Below, piece after piece: positions 6,887 to 16,154 of a stretch of 48,753 nt of DNA. Source of the DNA: Syntrophobacterales bacterium (GTDB lineage Bacteria; Desulfobacterota; Syntrophia; Syntrophales; UBA5619); contig JAHYJE010000026.1 of NCBI GenBank assembly GCA_019429105.1, positions 1-48,753 on the forward strand. The letters run 5' to 3'. Numbering within the stretch: the stretch's first letter is position 1; every line of letters begins with the position of its first letter. Under the pieces are notes generated by a model. That model was not told the DNA's origin and did not search any database. It worked only from the letters and a program-made list of their open reading frames with translations. Position numbers and translations under genes: made by a program.

Positions 6887-9744
6887 ACTCGAACATCAAG
6901 CAATTCTCTGATTTTTTGATTCAGTTCATCGATTCTGTATGGCTTGCGAATAAACGCAGTTGCTCCTGAATCCATAATTTCTTTCTTTTTTTTGTCCTCA
7001 ATAAACCCGCTTGCCATGATCACCTTCATATCCGGATATGTTTTCAGCACCTCCTGGAGGCACTTGCCTCCCCCCATTCCGGGCATCATCACATCCATAA
7101 TAATCAGCTCTATTTCCCCTCGTTTCTCCAGCAGCACATCCAGCGCTTCTTCCCCGGAGGAAGCGGTAAGAATGTCGTACCCGGCAAGGGAAAGGAGTTC
7201 CTGTCCTGTTTCAAGCAGGGAAGTCTCATCATCAACGAGGAGAATTGTCTCTCCTCCCCCCATCTTCTCGCTAGAAAGATGATTGTCTTCTTTTTCATCA
7301 GGCGCAACGGCAGCTTCAATGACTGGCAGATAAAATTCAAAAGTCGTCCCCTTGCCTGTTTCACTGTGACAGAAGATATAGCCGCCGTGGTTTTTGATGA
7401 CTCCGTAAACAACGGCGAGCCCAATCCCCGTTCCTTTGCCTACCGCCTTGGTGGTATAAAAGGGTTCAAAAATGTGTTCGAGCACATTTGGTTCGATCCC
7501 GGAACCGGTGTCAGAAACACGCGAAACGACATAACTTCCGGGGATCACCCTTACCGAAGAAGATTCAAAAGGTTTTTTCAGATCAACATTTGCCGTTTCG
7601 ATTTTCAGCGTTCCGCCCCCGGGCATGGCATCTTTCGCGTTTACCGCAAGATTGAGGATTACCTGTCCGATCTGCCCCGCATCGCCATTGACAGTCCGCA
7701 GGTTGTCGGCAAGATCGTAGTCTATATTGATATTCTTTGGAAAAGTGCCAAACAGAAGTTCTGCACTATTTTTGATCTCCCTGTTCAAATCGAGAGGACG
7801 CAAACTGATTTCGATCTTTCTGCCGAAAATCATCATCTGCCTGACAAGATCGGCGCCCCGGCCTGTTAATTCATGAATGCTGCGCAGATACTTCCAATCC
7901 GCGTCAGTTTCCTGCTTCCCGCGCTTCAAAATTTCGGCGTAAGAACCGATAGCCTGCAATATGTTGTTAAAATCATGGGCAATTCCCCCGGTAAGCTTGC
8001 CGATGGCATTCATTTTCGAGGTATGGCGGAGCTGCTCCTCAAGGCGGCGCTGTTCGGTGACATCCTTAAGAGTGCCGGTTATTCCCGTAATTTCTCCTGT
8101 TACATTAATGTTGGACGCGGCACTGATCGTGAACAACCGCTCCTCGCCGCCCCTTGTCAAGAGCTTTCCGTTAAAATATTTTATGGTTTCATGGCCATGG
8201 ATGATGTTTTTAAAAAGTTCAGTAAAGATGCCGACATCCTCTTTGCGGATAATGTCGGCAAACGGCTTTCCTACAATATCCTCCGGGGAATAGCGCAGGC
8301 TTTCCTTCACCGCCGGGTTGACGTAGGTAATCACAGCTCTGTTGTCAACCGTATAGATGATATCCGGGGAGTTTTCACTCAGGGCGCGGAAACGTTCCTC
8401 GCTTTCCTTGAGTTTGCGGTGACTCCTGGCGTTATTGAGACTGATCGCTATTTGCGTTGCGACCCCCATCAGCATGTTGACACCGCTTTGTCCGAGCGGC
8501 CGGCTTGACTTGTAATTGTCAACCGCGAGAACCCCCTCCGAAATGCCCTCATAGACGATGGGAACGCAGATAAACGAACTTGCGCCCAGTTTTTCGGCAA
8601 ATTCAATTCCCCGCGGGGAGAAGTTATGTTTGATGTCATTTATGTCGCTGACAAGGATAGGGGTTTGTTTGACGAAGGAGGCTACGAACGGCCCCCGGGA
8701 ATCGGGGTTGTTGAGATGGAAGTTCGTATTGCGCATAACGTCAGTCAGTTCAGGCGCGTATCCGTATCCGGTCGCATAGACGAGATTCGTCCTGGCTGAG
8801 TCGGCAAGCATGATCATGCCCCGGTCGAAGTTTAGTCTTTTTCCCAGGGTTTCTCCAATCACTTCGAGTAGCCTGTCGATATCGAGGGTGTTTGATACAG
8901 CTTGACCAATCTCCTGAACGAGCAAGGAATTTTCATAACTCTCCGTTATCTGGTCGAGAAATCGGTTGGCGGTGTCCCCCTGGCGTTCTATTTTTTCATA
9001 GAGCTCCCTTTTTTCAGTGATCTGGCTGTAATAGGATAAACCAACCAGAATTCCGGCGAGGATGACGGCGCATTCGGCAAATTGCAGCGGGGAGTAGAGA
9101 AAACCGCAGACGATAGCGAGCGCTATCGCAGGAATGGCCAGATAATTCCTGGCCCGCCTCAGTTTAAGATAAGCGGGCTCCTCCCAGCTTATTGTATAAA
9201 CACAACTGTTTCCTCCTTTGTGGACGCAGACGGGATGCTCTACCAAAGGCAGTTTCCCGGTGAACAGCTTGGCAATAGCCTCAAAACTGCCGACCCTGTT
9301 ATCGCATTGGTAGAGTTTGTCTTTCACGCCGTTCAAAATTTTTACTACTATCTCCACCTTGTTGCGACCTGTTTTTTCCACTGCGTAAGAAGTTGCCCTG
9401 TTCATGTAAGCGGCAACCTTGGGGACTCTCAGATAGGCTTGCGTCGGGGTAATGAACCCGAGCAGAAACTGCCGGATTATACCAAAAGACTGGGAGGTCG
9501 ACATGTACCTCCCCGCCTTCCTGAACAGCGAGGGGTCGTTGGCCTGCAGCATTAGGGCGTCATGAAAGGAATCCACCTGCCTCTGTGTCAGCCAGTGGCC
9601 TTCATCCTCGAGTTCATAGGACTCAATTCCGGAATCGGAGATCAGCTTCTGGATATCAACCTCTGGTCGGAATTTAATTAGATATTCGAGATAAGTGTAA
9701 ATAATCCTACTGTTATAAAGCCGTGGTTCACCCATACCGACCAT
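6883..9744 (-). CDS. Hybrid sensor histidine kinase (TM-GAF-PAS-HisKA-HATPase-REC)
   Basis: The 953-residue protein is a membrane-anchored hybrid kinase. Residues 1-190 form a sensor region ending in HPVCVHKGGNSCVYTISW, reminiscent of V4R or heme-NO-associated sensor modules. Two membrane helices follow at about 201-240. A GAF domain lies at ~285-440 and a PAS domain at ~447-570. The HisKA phosphoacceptor is His590 in GGIAHDFNN. The ATPase domain has NLAVNAKDA and GTGIGLAVV. A C-terminal receiver carries Asp884 in IIMDVMMPGMGG. It most likely autophosphorylates and passes phosphate to its own receiver; the downstream partner is unknown. The start follows AAGGGA. It lies 12 bases after the PilZ gene and is probably co-transcribed with it. 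Confidence 0.92.
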   Translation of the reverse strand: MVGMGEPRLYNSRIIYTYLEYLIKFRPEVDIQKLISDSGIESYELEDEGHWLTQRQVDSFHDALMLQANDPSLFRKAGRYMSTSQSFGIIRQFLLGFITPTQAYLRVPKVAAYMNRATSYAVEKTGRNKVEIVVKILNGVKDKLYQCDNRVGSFEAIAKLFTGKLPLVEHPVCVHKGGNSCVYTISWEEPAYLKLRRARNYLAIPAIALAIVCGFLYSPLQFAECAVILAGILVGLSYYSQITEKRELYEKIERQGDTANRFLDQITESYENSLLVQEIGQAVSNTLDIDRLLEVIGETLGKRLNFDRGMIMLADSARTNLVYATGYGYAPELTDVMRNTNFHLNNPDSRGPFVASFVKQTPILVSDINDIKHNFSPRGIEFAEKLGASSFICVPIVYEGISEGVLAVDNYKSSRPLGQSGVNMLMGVATQIAISLNNARSHRKLKESEERFRALSENSPDIIYTVDNRAVITYVNPAVKESLRYSPEDIVGKPFADIIRKEDVGIFTELFKNIIHGHETIKYFNGKLLTRGGEERLFTISAASNINVTGEITGITGTLKDVTEQRRLEEQLRHTSKMNAIGKLTGGIAHDFNNILQAIGSYAEILKRGKQETDADWKYLRSIHELTGRGADLVRQMMIFGRKIEISLRPLDLNREIKNSAELLFGTFPKNINIDYDLADNLRTVNGDAGQIGQVILNLAVNAKDAMPGGGTLKIETANVDLKKPFESSSVRVIPGSYVVSRVSDTGSGIEPNVLEHIFEPFYTTKAVGKGTGIGLAVVYGVIKNHGGYIFCHSETGKGTTFEFYLPVIEAAVAPDEKEDNHLSSEKMGGGETILLVDDETSLLETGQELLSLAGYDILTASSGEEALDVLLEKRGEIELIIMDVMMPGMGGGKCLQEVLKTYPDMKVIMASGFIEDKKKKEIMDSGATAFIRKPYRIDELNQKIRELLDVRV

Positions 9745-9756
9745 ACTTTCCCTTCA

Positions 9757-11859
9757 TTACAGCCTTATTCTGAATTTACGACCAAGATATTCGATAAATT
9801 CGTTCCCATATTGCATATCAAGTATCCACAAGACGTACTCTTTAGTATGCAAGCCTAAATTGTTTTTATAAGCGTATTCTGCCGGATAAATCATCAACGA
9901 TAGGGCTTCATCAGGTTTAATATTTCTGATTTGTGATACAGCGGCAAAAATTATTTTGGGGTTAACATTTTCGTCCGCAACAAAAATTTTTAGTCCATTC
10001 AAGAGATTCGACAAGTTTAATCCCATATCCGATTTTTCGTCAATGATAAAAGCTTTGGGGGCGTTTATATGGTACAAAATATACATTTTCCATCCGCGCG
10101 TAAACCCGGATACCGAAAAAGTTTCCTCAAGAGATGGAGATTCTGTGGTTTTTAGACGTTTAACGATGGAGGGAAACAGACCGCCTGAATTATTCCGGTT
10201 AAACTGCTGAAAATCGAAAGAATCACAATCATCGCATTCTTTCAGAAACCAGTCAGAGGGAAGTTCCCAAAGAGTTTTCCCAACCGGGTATGTCATGTAA
10301 GCAAACCGGTTAACAGAGCAATGCCGGAAATTGCCGTGATAATCGGCAAACCCGCCGAATATTTTCTCGGGAAATTTGTTGCCTGGACGAAAATACGTCA
10401 TGACAAAGTCCATATTTGCCGACGGCAAATGGCTAACATCATTCAAATAATATATCATCTGTTTCAACACTGCCAGACCTATCGGTCTTCCTCCCATCGG
10501 CCGAGCGGCCAAGTGGTGAATCATCCAGGTCCTTTCGTATGCCCTCAGCATGGATATATGTCCGTAAATATGTCCGTTTTTCTGGTAGGTAAAATAACTG
10601 GCGATATCCGGAGTCTCTTCATAAAGCCTTTTGTAGATATCCTTAAACTCATCCTTAAAGGTTTGAATTAATGTATATTTTTGAGGGTAAATAAAATCGG
10701 TATCGAAAAAGAATTCCCATAGTTCATCCAAGCTTACCTTATTCAACATGCCTTCGTCAGCGCTATTGGCGTTATTCAAAATCTGAAAAAGCTTTCTATA
10801 GTTTGTCAGATCCATATCAAGAATGGCTATTCCGAAACGAACGCCATCGCTTTCAGTGCTGCGATAGATAACCTGAACCTTGCAGCGTATATCCAGAATG
10901 CCGGCATAAGAAATTGACATTTGGGGAATGATCATGCCTGTAAACAGGACAATCTCCGAAGATTGGTCGAATAGGGAAAAACCGGATGTGGATACATCGA
11001 AAATTGGATGTTGGATTGTTTTCTTTGTAAAGGGATGCTCAAAAATCGCATGAAGGGGCGGGGAACCTTGCCTTCGGGGAGTTCGCAGGGCTTTCGGGCT
11101 GAATCTCTGGATCATGTTATCAATGATTGAGAAAACTATTTCCCTGTCTGCACCCTCCTGTTTTTCGTATAGTGACTTACAATTGCCTGAATAAAAAATG
11201 TCTTTCCCTTCGTACAAACGGATCTGCGACGGAACCGTGCTGTTGAACCAACGAAACGAAGAAGGAGGGGCAGCACAGACACGGACGCGAAATGCATTGG
11301 GGGTAAAATCTATCAATGAACCGGAAGCTTGGAAACCGTTTTGCCACAAATCTGCCTTGACGCCCTTACTTATGAAACGTGGATACAGCCTGTCGCTTAT
11401 GAGAAAACTGGCCTCGGGCAATGCTATTGATAGCCCCTGCTCCAGAGCCTCAACTCTTTCAACTGGGACAAGAATAACTGACTGGTCATAAGAAACAACA
11501 AGATAGCTAAATTTATACTGGTCGAAATTAGATAAAGTCAAAGTATTCTGACTCCACCTGAATACCAAAATCTCCCCTAAACAAGCTTCCGAAAACAGTT
11601 TGACAAGGATTTCATCCTGGAAAGATGGATGGCTAATCATCAGATTAAGATGTTCACCCTTGAAATGTTTGTAGTTGAGAATATTAGTGAGCTTTTTCTG
11701 ATCGATTTTTACCGCTGTTGATATAGCTTTTAGCAGCTCATTGTGTTTGAATAACCATGGTTGCAACTCTTCTTTTTCGCCAATATTGCCATCCACGTTA
11801 TCTTTTTTAATGTCAGTCATCATCTTCTCACTATTGTGATGCTTGTTGATTTTCCGCAT
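9757..11859 (-). CDS. PilZ domain protein with acyltransferase-like C-terminal region
   Basis: In this 700-residue protein the middle part shows a PilZ cyclic-di-GMP site: R259-TPR-R263 (RxxxR) followed by DVSTSG at 288-293 (DxSxxG). An earlier segment, SLIDFTPNAFRV (~181-192), looks like a second, degenerate PilZ-like barrel. The C-terminal ~300 residues contain YERTWMIHHLAARPMGG and later MDFVMTYFRPGN, suggestive of a GNAT-type acyltransferase fold; I cannot name a substrate. No signal peptide or membrane helix is obvious. The gene precedes the hybrid kinase by 12 bases, which suggests one transcript and a shared signalling pathway. An in-frame ATG about 12 residues into the frame could be the real start. 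Confidence 0.75.
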   Translation of the reverse strand: MRKINKHHNSEKMMTDIKKDNVDGNIGEKEELQPWLFKHNELLKAISTAVKIDQKKLTNILNYKHFKGEHLNLMISHPSFQDEILVKLFSEACLGEILVFRWSQNTLTLSNFDQYKFSYLVVSYDQSVILVPVERVEALEQGLSIALPEASFLISDRLYPRFISKGVKADLWQNGFQASGSLIDFTPNAFRVRVCAAPPSSFRWFNSTVPSQIRLYEGKDIFYSGNCKSLYEKQEGADREIVFSIIDNMIQRFSPKALRTPRRQGSPPLHAIFEHPFTKKTIQHPIFDVSTSGFSLFDQSSEIVLFTGMIIPQMSISYAGILDIRCKVQVIYRSTESDGVRFGIAILDMDLTNYRKLFQILNNANSADEGMLNKVSLDELWEFFFDTDFIYPQKYTLIQTFKDEFKDIYKRLYEETPDIASYFTYQKNGHIYGHISMLRAYERTWMIHHLAARPMGGRPIGLAVLKQMIYYLNDVSHLPSANMDFVMTYFRPGNKFPEKIFGGFADYHGNFRHCSVNRFAYMTYPVGKTLWELPSDWFLKECDDCDSFDFQQFNRNNSGGLFPSIVKRLKTTESPSLEETFSVSGFTRGWKMYILYHINAPKAFIIDEKSDMGLNLSNLLNGLKIFVADENVNPKIIFAAVSQIRNIKPDEALSLMIYPAEYAYKNNLGLHTKEYVLWILDMQYGNEFIEYLGRKFRIRL

Positions 11860-11886
11860 ATAGAAACTCGTTAGATCGTTTCGGGT

Positions 11887-12073
11887 TTATAAAGGGTGTC
11901 CCGATCCTTTGCAAGTGAAAATTTGCTTTATCCATGAGCGGACAACCTTGCCATCTGCAAGGGGAATGAAACCGCGCTGGGCGAAAGGTTGCTTTAAACA
12001 TAAATCGGCTTTGAGTTTCTTGTCAGAAACAGGTATGAGATCGTTGCGAAAAGGATCAACCGATAAAAGGAAT
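11887..12073 (-). pseudogene. Possible gene fragment cut by repeat copy 2
   Basis: An open minus-strand frame reads from the repeat into about 60 residues of protein-like composition (DLIPVSDKKLKADL, then QPFAQRGFIPLADGKVV) and stops at 11887. Its first 17 residues come from the repeat, so no native start is left. I do not recognise the family. It could be the 3' end of a gene whose 5' part was lost when the repeat arrived, or a chance open frame. Confidence 0.3.
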
Positions 12074-12205
12074 GAGGTAATTGCAAAACTCCGTGTCATG
12101 CCCGAGTGCTTTTGTCGGGCATCCATGATTTCAAATGGTTAAAAAATTGATTCCCGCCCAGAAGCGTTGCGGGAATGACAGCGTTGGGAGTTTTGCAATT
12201 GGCTC
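12074..12205. repeat. Palindromic repeat, copy 2 (MITE-like)
   Basis: The element runs from GAGGTAATTGCAAAACT (12074-12090) to AGTTTTGCAATTGGCTC (12189-12205). These ends are inverted repeats matching at 15 of 17 positions. The internal hairpins are TCATGCCCG (12096-12104) with CGGGCAT (12116-12122), and ATTCCCG (12150-12156) with CGGGAATGAC (12170-12179). Compared with copy 1, the first hairpin carries a changed base pair on both arms. The element ends just before the hrpA start region. Confidence 0.85.
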
Positions 12206-12213
12206 GGAATGGA

Positions 12214-15200
12214 ATGATTTTGCAAACAGACAGAGAATCAACCCGGTCAAAAGAACACCGAAGACCGTTTGCGGCCCGCCGCGTTGTTATGCCGCGGCTC
12301 TTATACCCGCTGGAGCTGCCGATCCTGGAGCGGAAGGATGAGATTATCGCCGCTCTCAAAAAAAATCCGGCGATTGTGGTAACTGGGGAAACCGGTTCCG
12401 GCAAGACAACCCAGATACCCAAATTCTGCATCGAAGCGGGCCGGGGGCGAACCGGCATGATCGCCTGCACGCAGCCGCGGCGCATTGCCGCGATTGCCGT
12501 TGCCCGGAGAATCGCCGAGGAGATGGGAGAAGAGGTTGGCCGTTCGGTTGGCTACAAGATACGCTTCGACGATCGCACCTCCCCTGGCGCCGCAATCAAG
12601 ATAATGACCGATGGCGTCCTGCTGATGGAGACGCATAGGGATCCGCTGCTCCGAAGATATGACACGATCATCGTCGATGAGGCGCATGAAAGAAGCCTCA
12701 ACATCGACTTTGTGCTCGGCATTTTAAAAAATATCCTGATGAAACGGGATGACCTGCGCGTCATCATCACCTCGGCGACGATCGACACCGAAAAGTTCTC
12801 CGAGGCGTTTGACAAGGCGCCGATCATCGAAGTTTCCGGAAGGGTGTACCCGGTACAGGTACGCTACTCGCCCCCAGACCGCGATTCCGAAGAGCAGGGC
12901 GAGGGAAATTACATCGAGGGTGCGGTGCAGGCGGTTGATGATCTGGTGCAGAAAAAGGAACGGGGCGATATCCTTATTTTCATGCCGACAGAACAGGATA
13001 TCCGGGAAACCTGTGAACTGCTGCAGGGACATCTGGGCGAAGATGCCGTTATCCTGCCGCTTTTTTCCCGACTCAGCCGCGTGGAACAGCAACGGGTCTT
13101 TCAGCAGACAATCCAAAGACGAATCGTTGTTGCGACGAACGTTGCGGAAACATCCCTCACCATTCCCGGCATCCGGTTTGTCATCGATACCGGGCTCGCC
13201 AGGATCTCCACCTATAACCCTCGCTCCCGCACCGCGGGGCTTCCCGTCCGGTCGATTTCCAAAAGCAGCGCCGATCAGCGCCAAGGCCGCTGCGGACGGG
13301 TCGCAAGTGGCGTCTGCATCCGTCTTTACTCGGAAGAGGAGTACCTGGCCAAGCCCCTTTATACCCCCCCCGAAATCCTCCGCGCGAATCTCGCCGGGGT
13401 TATTCTCCGGATGCTCGCCCTGGGGCTCGGAGACATCAGCGCCTTTCCTTTTATCGACAAGCCCGCCCCGAAGAGCATCAAGGACGGATTGGAGACGCTC
13501 CAGGAACTCAAGGCGGTGGAGCATTTGATGGGGCCGCAGGGCAATGGGGAGCCCTGGCATTTAACAAAAATGGGGAAAATCATGGCCAGTTTGCCGATCG
13601 ATCCCCGTATCGCCAGGATCATTATCGAGGCGAAAAAAGAGAATTGCCTCCGGGAGGTCATTGTAATCGCCGCCGCCCTGACCATTCAGGACCCGCGGGA
13701 AAGACCGCTGGAAAAGGAAAAGGATGCCGATCGGGCCCATGCCCCGTACAAGGACCCTGCCTCGGATTTCATTTCGCTCTTGAAGATATATGATCATGTT
13801 TACGACGCCGCCGATGGCGGAAAGTCACAAAACCGGCTCCGCAAATTATGCCGCGACAACTTCCTCTCCTGGCGCCGCATTCGGGAATGGCGAGATATTT
13901 ACACTCAGCTCACGACCATCCTTACGGAAAACAAATTTCTCACTCCCTTGGAAACGGGCGAAGGGATAGGAAAAATATCCCCCGACAAAAAAACCGGCTC
14001 CCCCAAAAACCGCCTCGCATCTGAAAATCGCAGCGGCGCTGCTGCTTACATGGCCATTCACCGCTCGATACTTAGCGGTTTTCTTGGACATATCGCCTTT
14101 AAAAAGGAAAAAAACCTCTACACGGCAACTCAGGGAAGGCAGGCGATGCTCTTCCCCGGCTCCGGTCTTTTCAACCATGGCGGAAACTGGATAGTTGCAG
14201 CAGAATTAATCGAAACATCAAGACTTTTTGCCAGAATCGTTGCCAATATAGACAGTGCGTGGATTGAAGAGTTGGCCGGAGACCTCTGCCGCCATACATA
14301 TTTTGCCCCGCATTGGGAGAAGAAGCGCGGCGAGGTTGTAGCTACACAGCAGGTTACCCTTTTCGGCCTGACAATCGTCGCCGGCAGACCGGTTTCTTAC
14401 GGAAAAATCGATCCTGCAGAGGCATCCCGAATATTCATCCGCGGCGCTCTTGTTGAGGGAGAGGTAAATTCTCCCCTCCCCTTCCTGATCCGCAACCAGG
14501 CGTTGATCAAGAAAATATCCGACATGGAAGAAAAAATCCGCCGTCACGACCTGCTCGTCGGCGAGGAGGAAATTGCCCGCTTTTATGAAGATCGCCTGCC
14601 GGGGATTTTCGATATCAGAACGCTCCAGCGGCTGGTGCGCGACCGTGGGGATGACTCCTTCCTGCTGATGAAGGAGGAAGACCTGCTGGTCAAGGAACCG
14701 GATTCCCACGAAATCGGGCTCTATCCCGATTCAGTTTCCGCAGCGGGCTGGAAACTTGAGTGCAACTATCGTTTTGCCCCCGGGAAACCCGAGGACGGCA
14801 TAACTCTGAAAATTCCGGTGCAATCCGTCTCTTCCTTGCCGGCAGCCGCTCTTGACTGGGGGGTGCCCGGCCTTCTACAGGAAAAAATTGCCGCCCTGCT
14901 GCGCGCGCTGCCAAAGGAATACCGCAAAAAACTCATGCCGTTGACTAATACGGCAGGCATAGTTTTACGAGAGATACCCCGCGAGGGTCGCCTGCTTTCA
15001 ACCCTTAGCCGCTTTCTCCATGACCGGTTCGGGGTGGATGTCCCCGCCTCATGCTGGCAGCTTGCCAACGTCGAAGAAAGGCTCAACCTACGGTTTTCCG
15101 TCGTCGATGCCAAGGGTCGGGAAGTCGCGGCAGGCAGAGACCTCTCTCTCTTTGAAAGACAGTATGACGATTCTGAAGGTGATAGGGCTTTAGCCAGGGC

Positions 15201-16098
15201 ACGCGCGGTCTGGGAAAAAACGGGACTGATTACATGGGATTTCGGGGATATTCCGGAAAATATTGTCATCGAGGAACAAGGCGGCAAACCATTCGTCCTC
15301 TACCCTGCCCTGGAGGCTGAAGGCGATGCGGCTTCACTGCGCCTCTTCAATAGTGCCCGGGAGGCAAATGCCCTTCACCTTTCGGGTGTTGAAGCACTTT
15401 TTACCCTGCATTTTCCGAAGGAGCTGCGCGCCCTGCACAAGTCCCTCTCCCCCGGCGGAGAGCTTAAAATGCCCGCTGCCGCCTTCGGAGGGACGAAAAG
15501 TCTGGAAAACGCCCTCTATGAAAAGGTGCTGAATGATCTTTTTGCAGTTGACATCCGCACAGAGCGAGCTTTCTATTCGCATGCGCAAAAAGTCCAACCC
15601 CTTATTCTGCCAAAGGGGGAGGAGATAATCAAGCTTGCTGCACCCGTCATAAAGGCGCTCTACGAGGCTGCTGAAAAATTTCGCAAGCTGGAAGCCGCCA
15701 ATGGCTCCAACCGCCCTTTTCTCAATTTTCTTGCTGGTTTGCGCAATGAACTTAATCGCCTTGTCCCCACCGACTTTCTGATCAAATACGATGAAAAGCG
15801 GCTTGTACAGATCGTCCGTTATCTCCGTGCGCTGATTATTCGTGCGGAAAAGGGCGCTGTTCATCTGGAAAAGGCCCTCAGCCGAGGGGGTGAAATACGG
15901 ACGCTGGAGGATATTTCAAGGGAGCTATCGGCTATGCCGCAATCCTCTGCAGAAGAAAAGCTCACCGCCCTCGAAGAACTCCGCTGGATGATCGAAGAAT
16001 ACAAAGTATCGGTTTTTGCGCAGGAATTAAAAACACCATTCCCCATCTCCCGAAAACGTCTGGATGCCCGAATCGAAGAAATACGGAGAATGGTTTGA
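12214..16098 (+). CDS. hrpA: ATP-dependent RNA helicase HrpA
   Basis: This DEAH-box helicase of about 1294 residues has the full length of the HrpA family (E. coli HrpA is about 1300). Walker A is GETGSGKTT (58-66 from this start), followed by TQPRRIAA, DEAH at 155-158 and SATIDTEKF. Motif V/VI elements are TNVAETSLTIPG and QRQGRCGRV. The helicase-associated and OB-type domains and the long HrpA-specific C-terminus follow. HrpA proteins remodel RNA or rescue stalled ribosomes. The start is uncertain. The open frame extends back into the repeat (12175), where codons are unlikely to be native. ATG 12214 lacks a clear ribosome site, and ATG 12289 (MPRLLYPLELPI) matches where homologues begin. 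The repeat may have replaced the original upstream region. Confidence 0.93.
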   Translation: MILQTDRESTRSKEHRRPFAARRVVMPRLLYPLELPILERKDEIIAALKKNPAIVVTGETGSGKTTQIPKFCIEAGRGRTGMIACTQPRRIAAIAVARRIAEEMGEEVGRSVGYKIRFDDRTSPGAAIKIMTDGVLLMETHRDPLLRRYDTIIVDEAHERSLNIDFVLGILKNILMKRDDLRVIITSATIDTEKFSEAFDKAPIIEVSGRVYPVQVRYSPPDRDSEEQGEGNYIEGAVQAVDDLVQKKERGDILIFMPTEQDIRETCELLQGHLGEDAVILPLFSRLSRVEQQRVFQQTIQRRIVVATNVAETSLTIPGIRFVIDTGLARISTYNPRSRTAGLPVRSISKSSADQRQGRCGRVASGVCIRLYSEEEYLAKPLYTPPEILRANLAGVILRMLALGLGDISAFPFIDKPAPKSIKDGLETLQELKAVEHLMGPQGNGEPWHLTKMGKIMASLPIDPRIARIIIEAKKENCLREVIVIAAALTIQDPRERPLEKEKDADRAHAPYKDPASDFISLLKIYDHVYDAADGGKSQNRLRKLCRDNFLSWRRIREWRDIYTQLTTILTENKFLTPLETGEGIGKISPDKKTGSPKNRLASENRSGAAAYMAIHRSILSGFLGHIAFKKEKNLYTATQGRQAMLFPGSGLFNHGGNWIVAAELIETSRLFARIVANIDSAWIEELAGDLCRHTYFAPHWEKKRGEVVATQQVTLFGLTIVAGRPVSYGKIDPAEASRIFIRGALVEGEVNSPLPFLIRNQALIKKISDMEEKIRRHDLLVGEEEIARFYEDRLPGIFDIRTLQRLVRDRGDDSFLLMKEEDLLVKEPDSHEIGLYPDSVSAAGWKLECNYRFAPGKPEDGITLKIPVQSVSSLPAAALDWGVPGLLQEKIAALLRALPKEYRKKLMPLTNTAGIVLREIPREGRLLSTLSRFLHDRFGVDVPASCWQLANVEERLNLRFSVVDAKGREVAAGRDLSLFERQYDDSEGDRALARARAVWEKTGLITWDFGDIPENIVIEEQGGKPFVLYPALEAEGDAASLRLFNSAREANALHLSGVEALFTLHFPKELRALHKSLSPGGELKMPAAAFGGTKSLENALYEKVLNDLFAVDIRTERAFYSHAQKVQPLILPKGEEIIKLAAPVIKALYEAAEKFRKLEAANGSNRPFLNFLAGLRNELNRLVPTDFLIKYDEKRLVQIVRYLRALIIRAEKGAVHLEKALSRGGEIRTLEDISRELSAMPQSSAEEKLTALEELRWMIEEYKVSVFAQELKTPFPISRKRLDARIEEIRRMV

Positions 16099-16154
16099 CA
16101 AGCGCCAACTTTGCGGTTAGAAGCATCAATATGAAAAAATAGGAGAAGTTGCTT

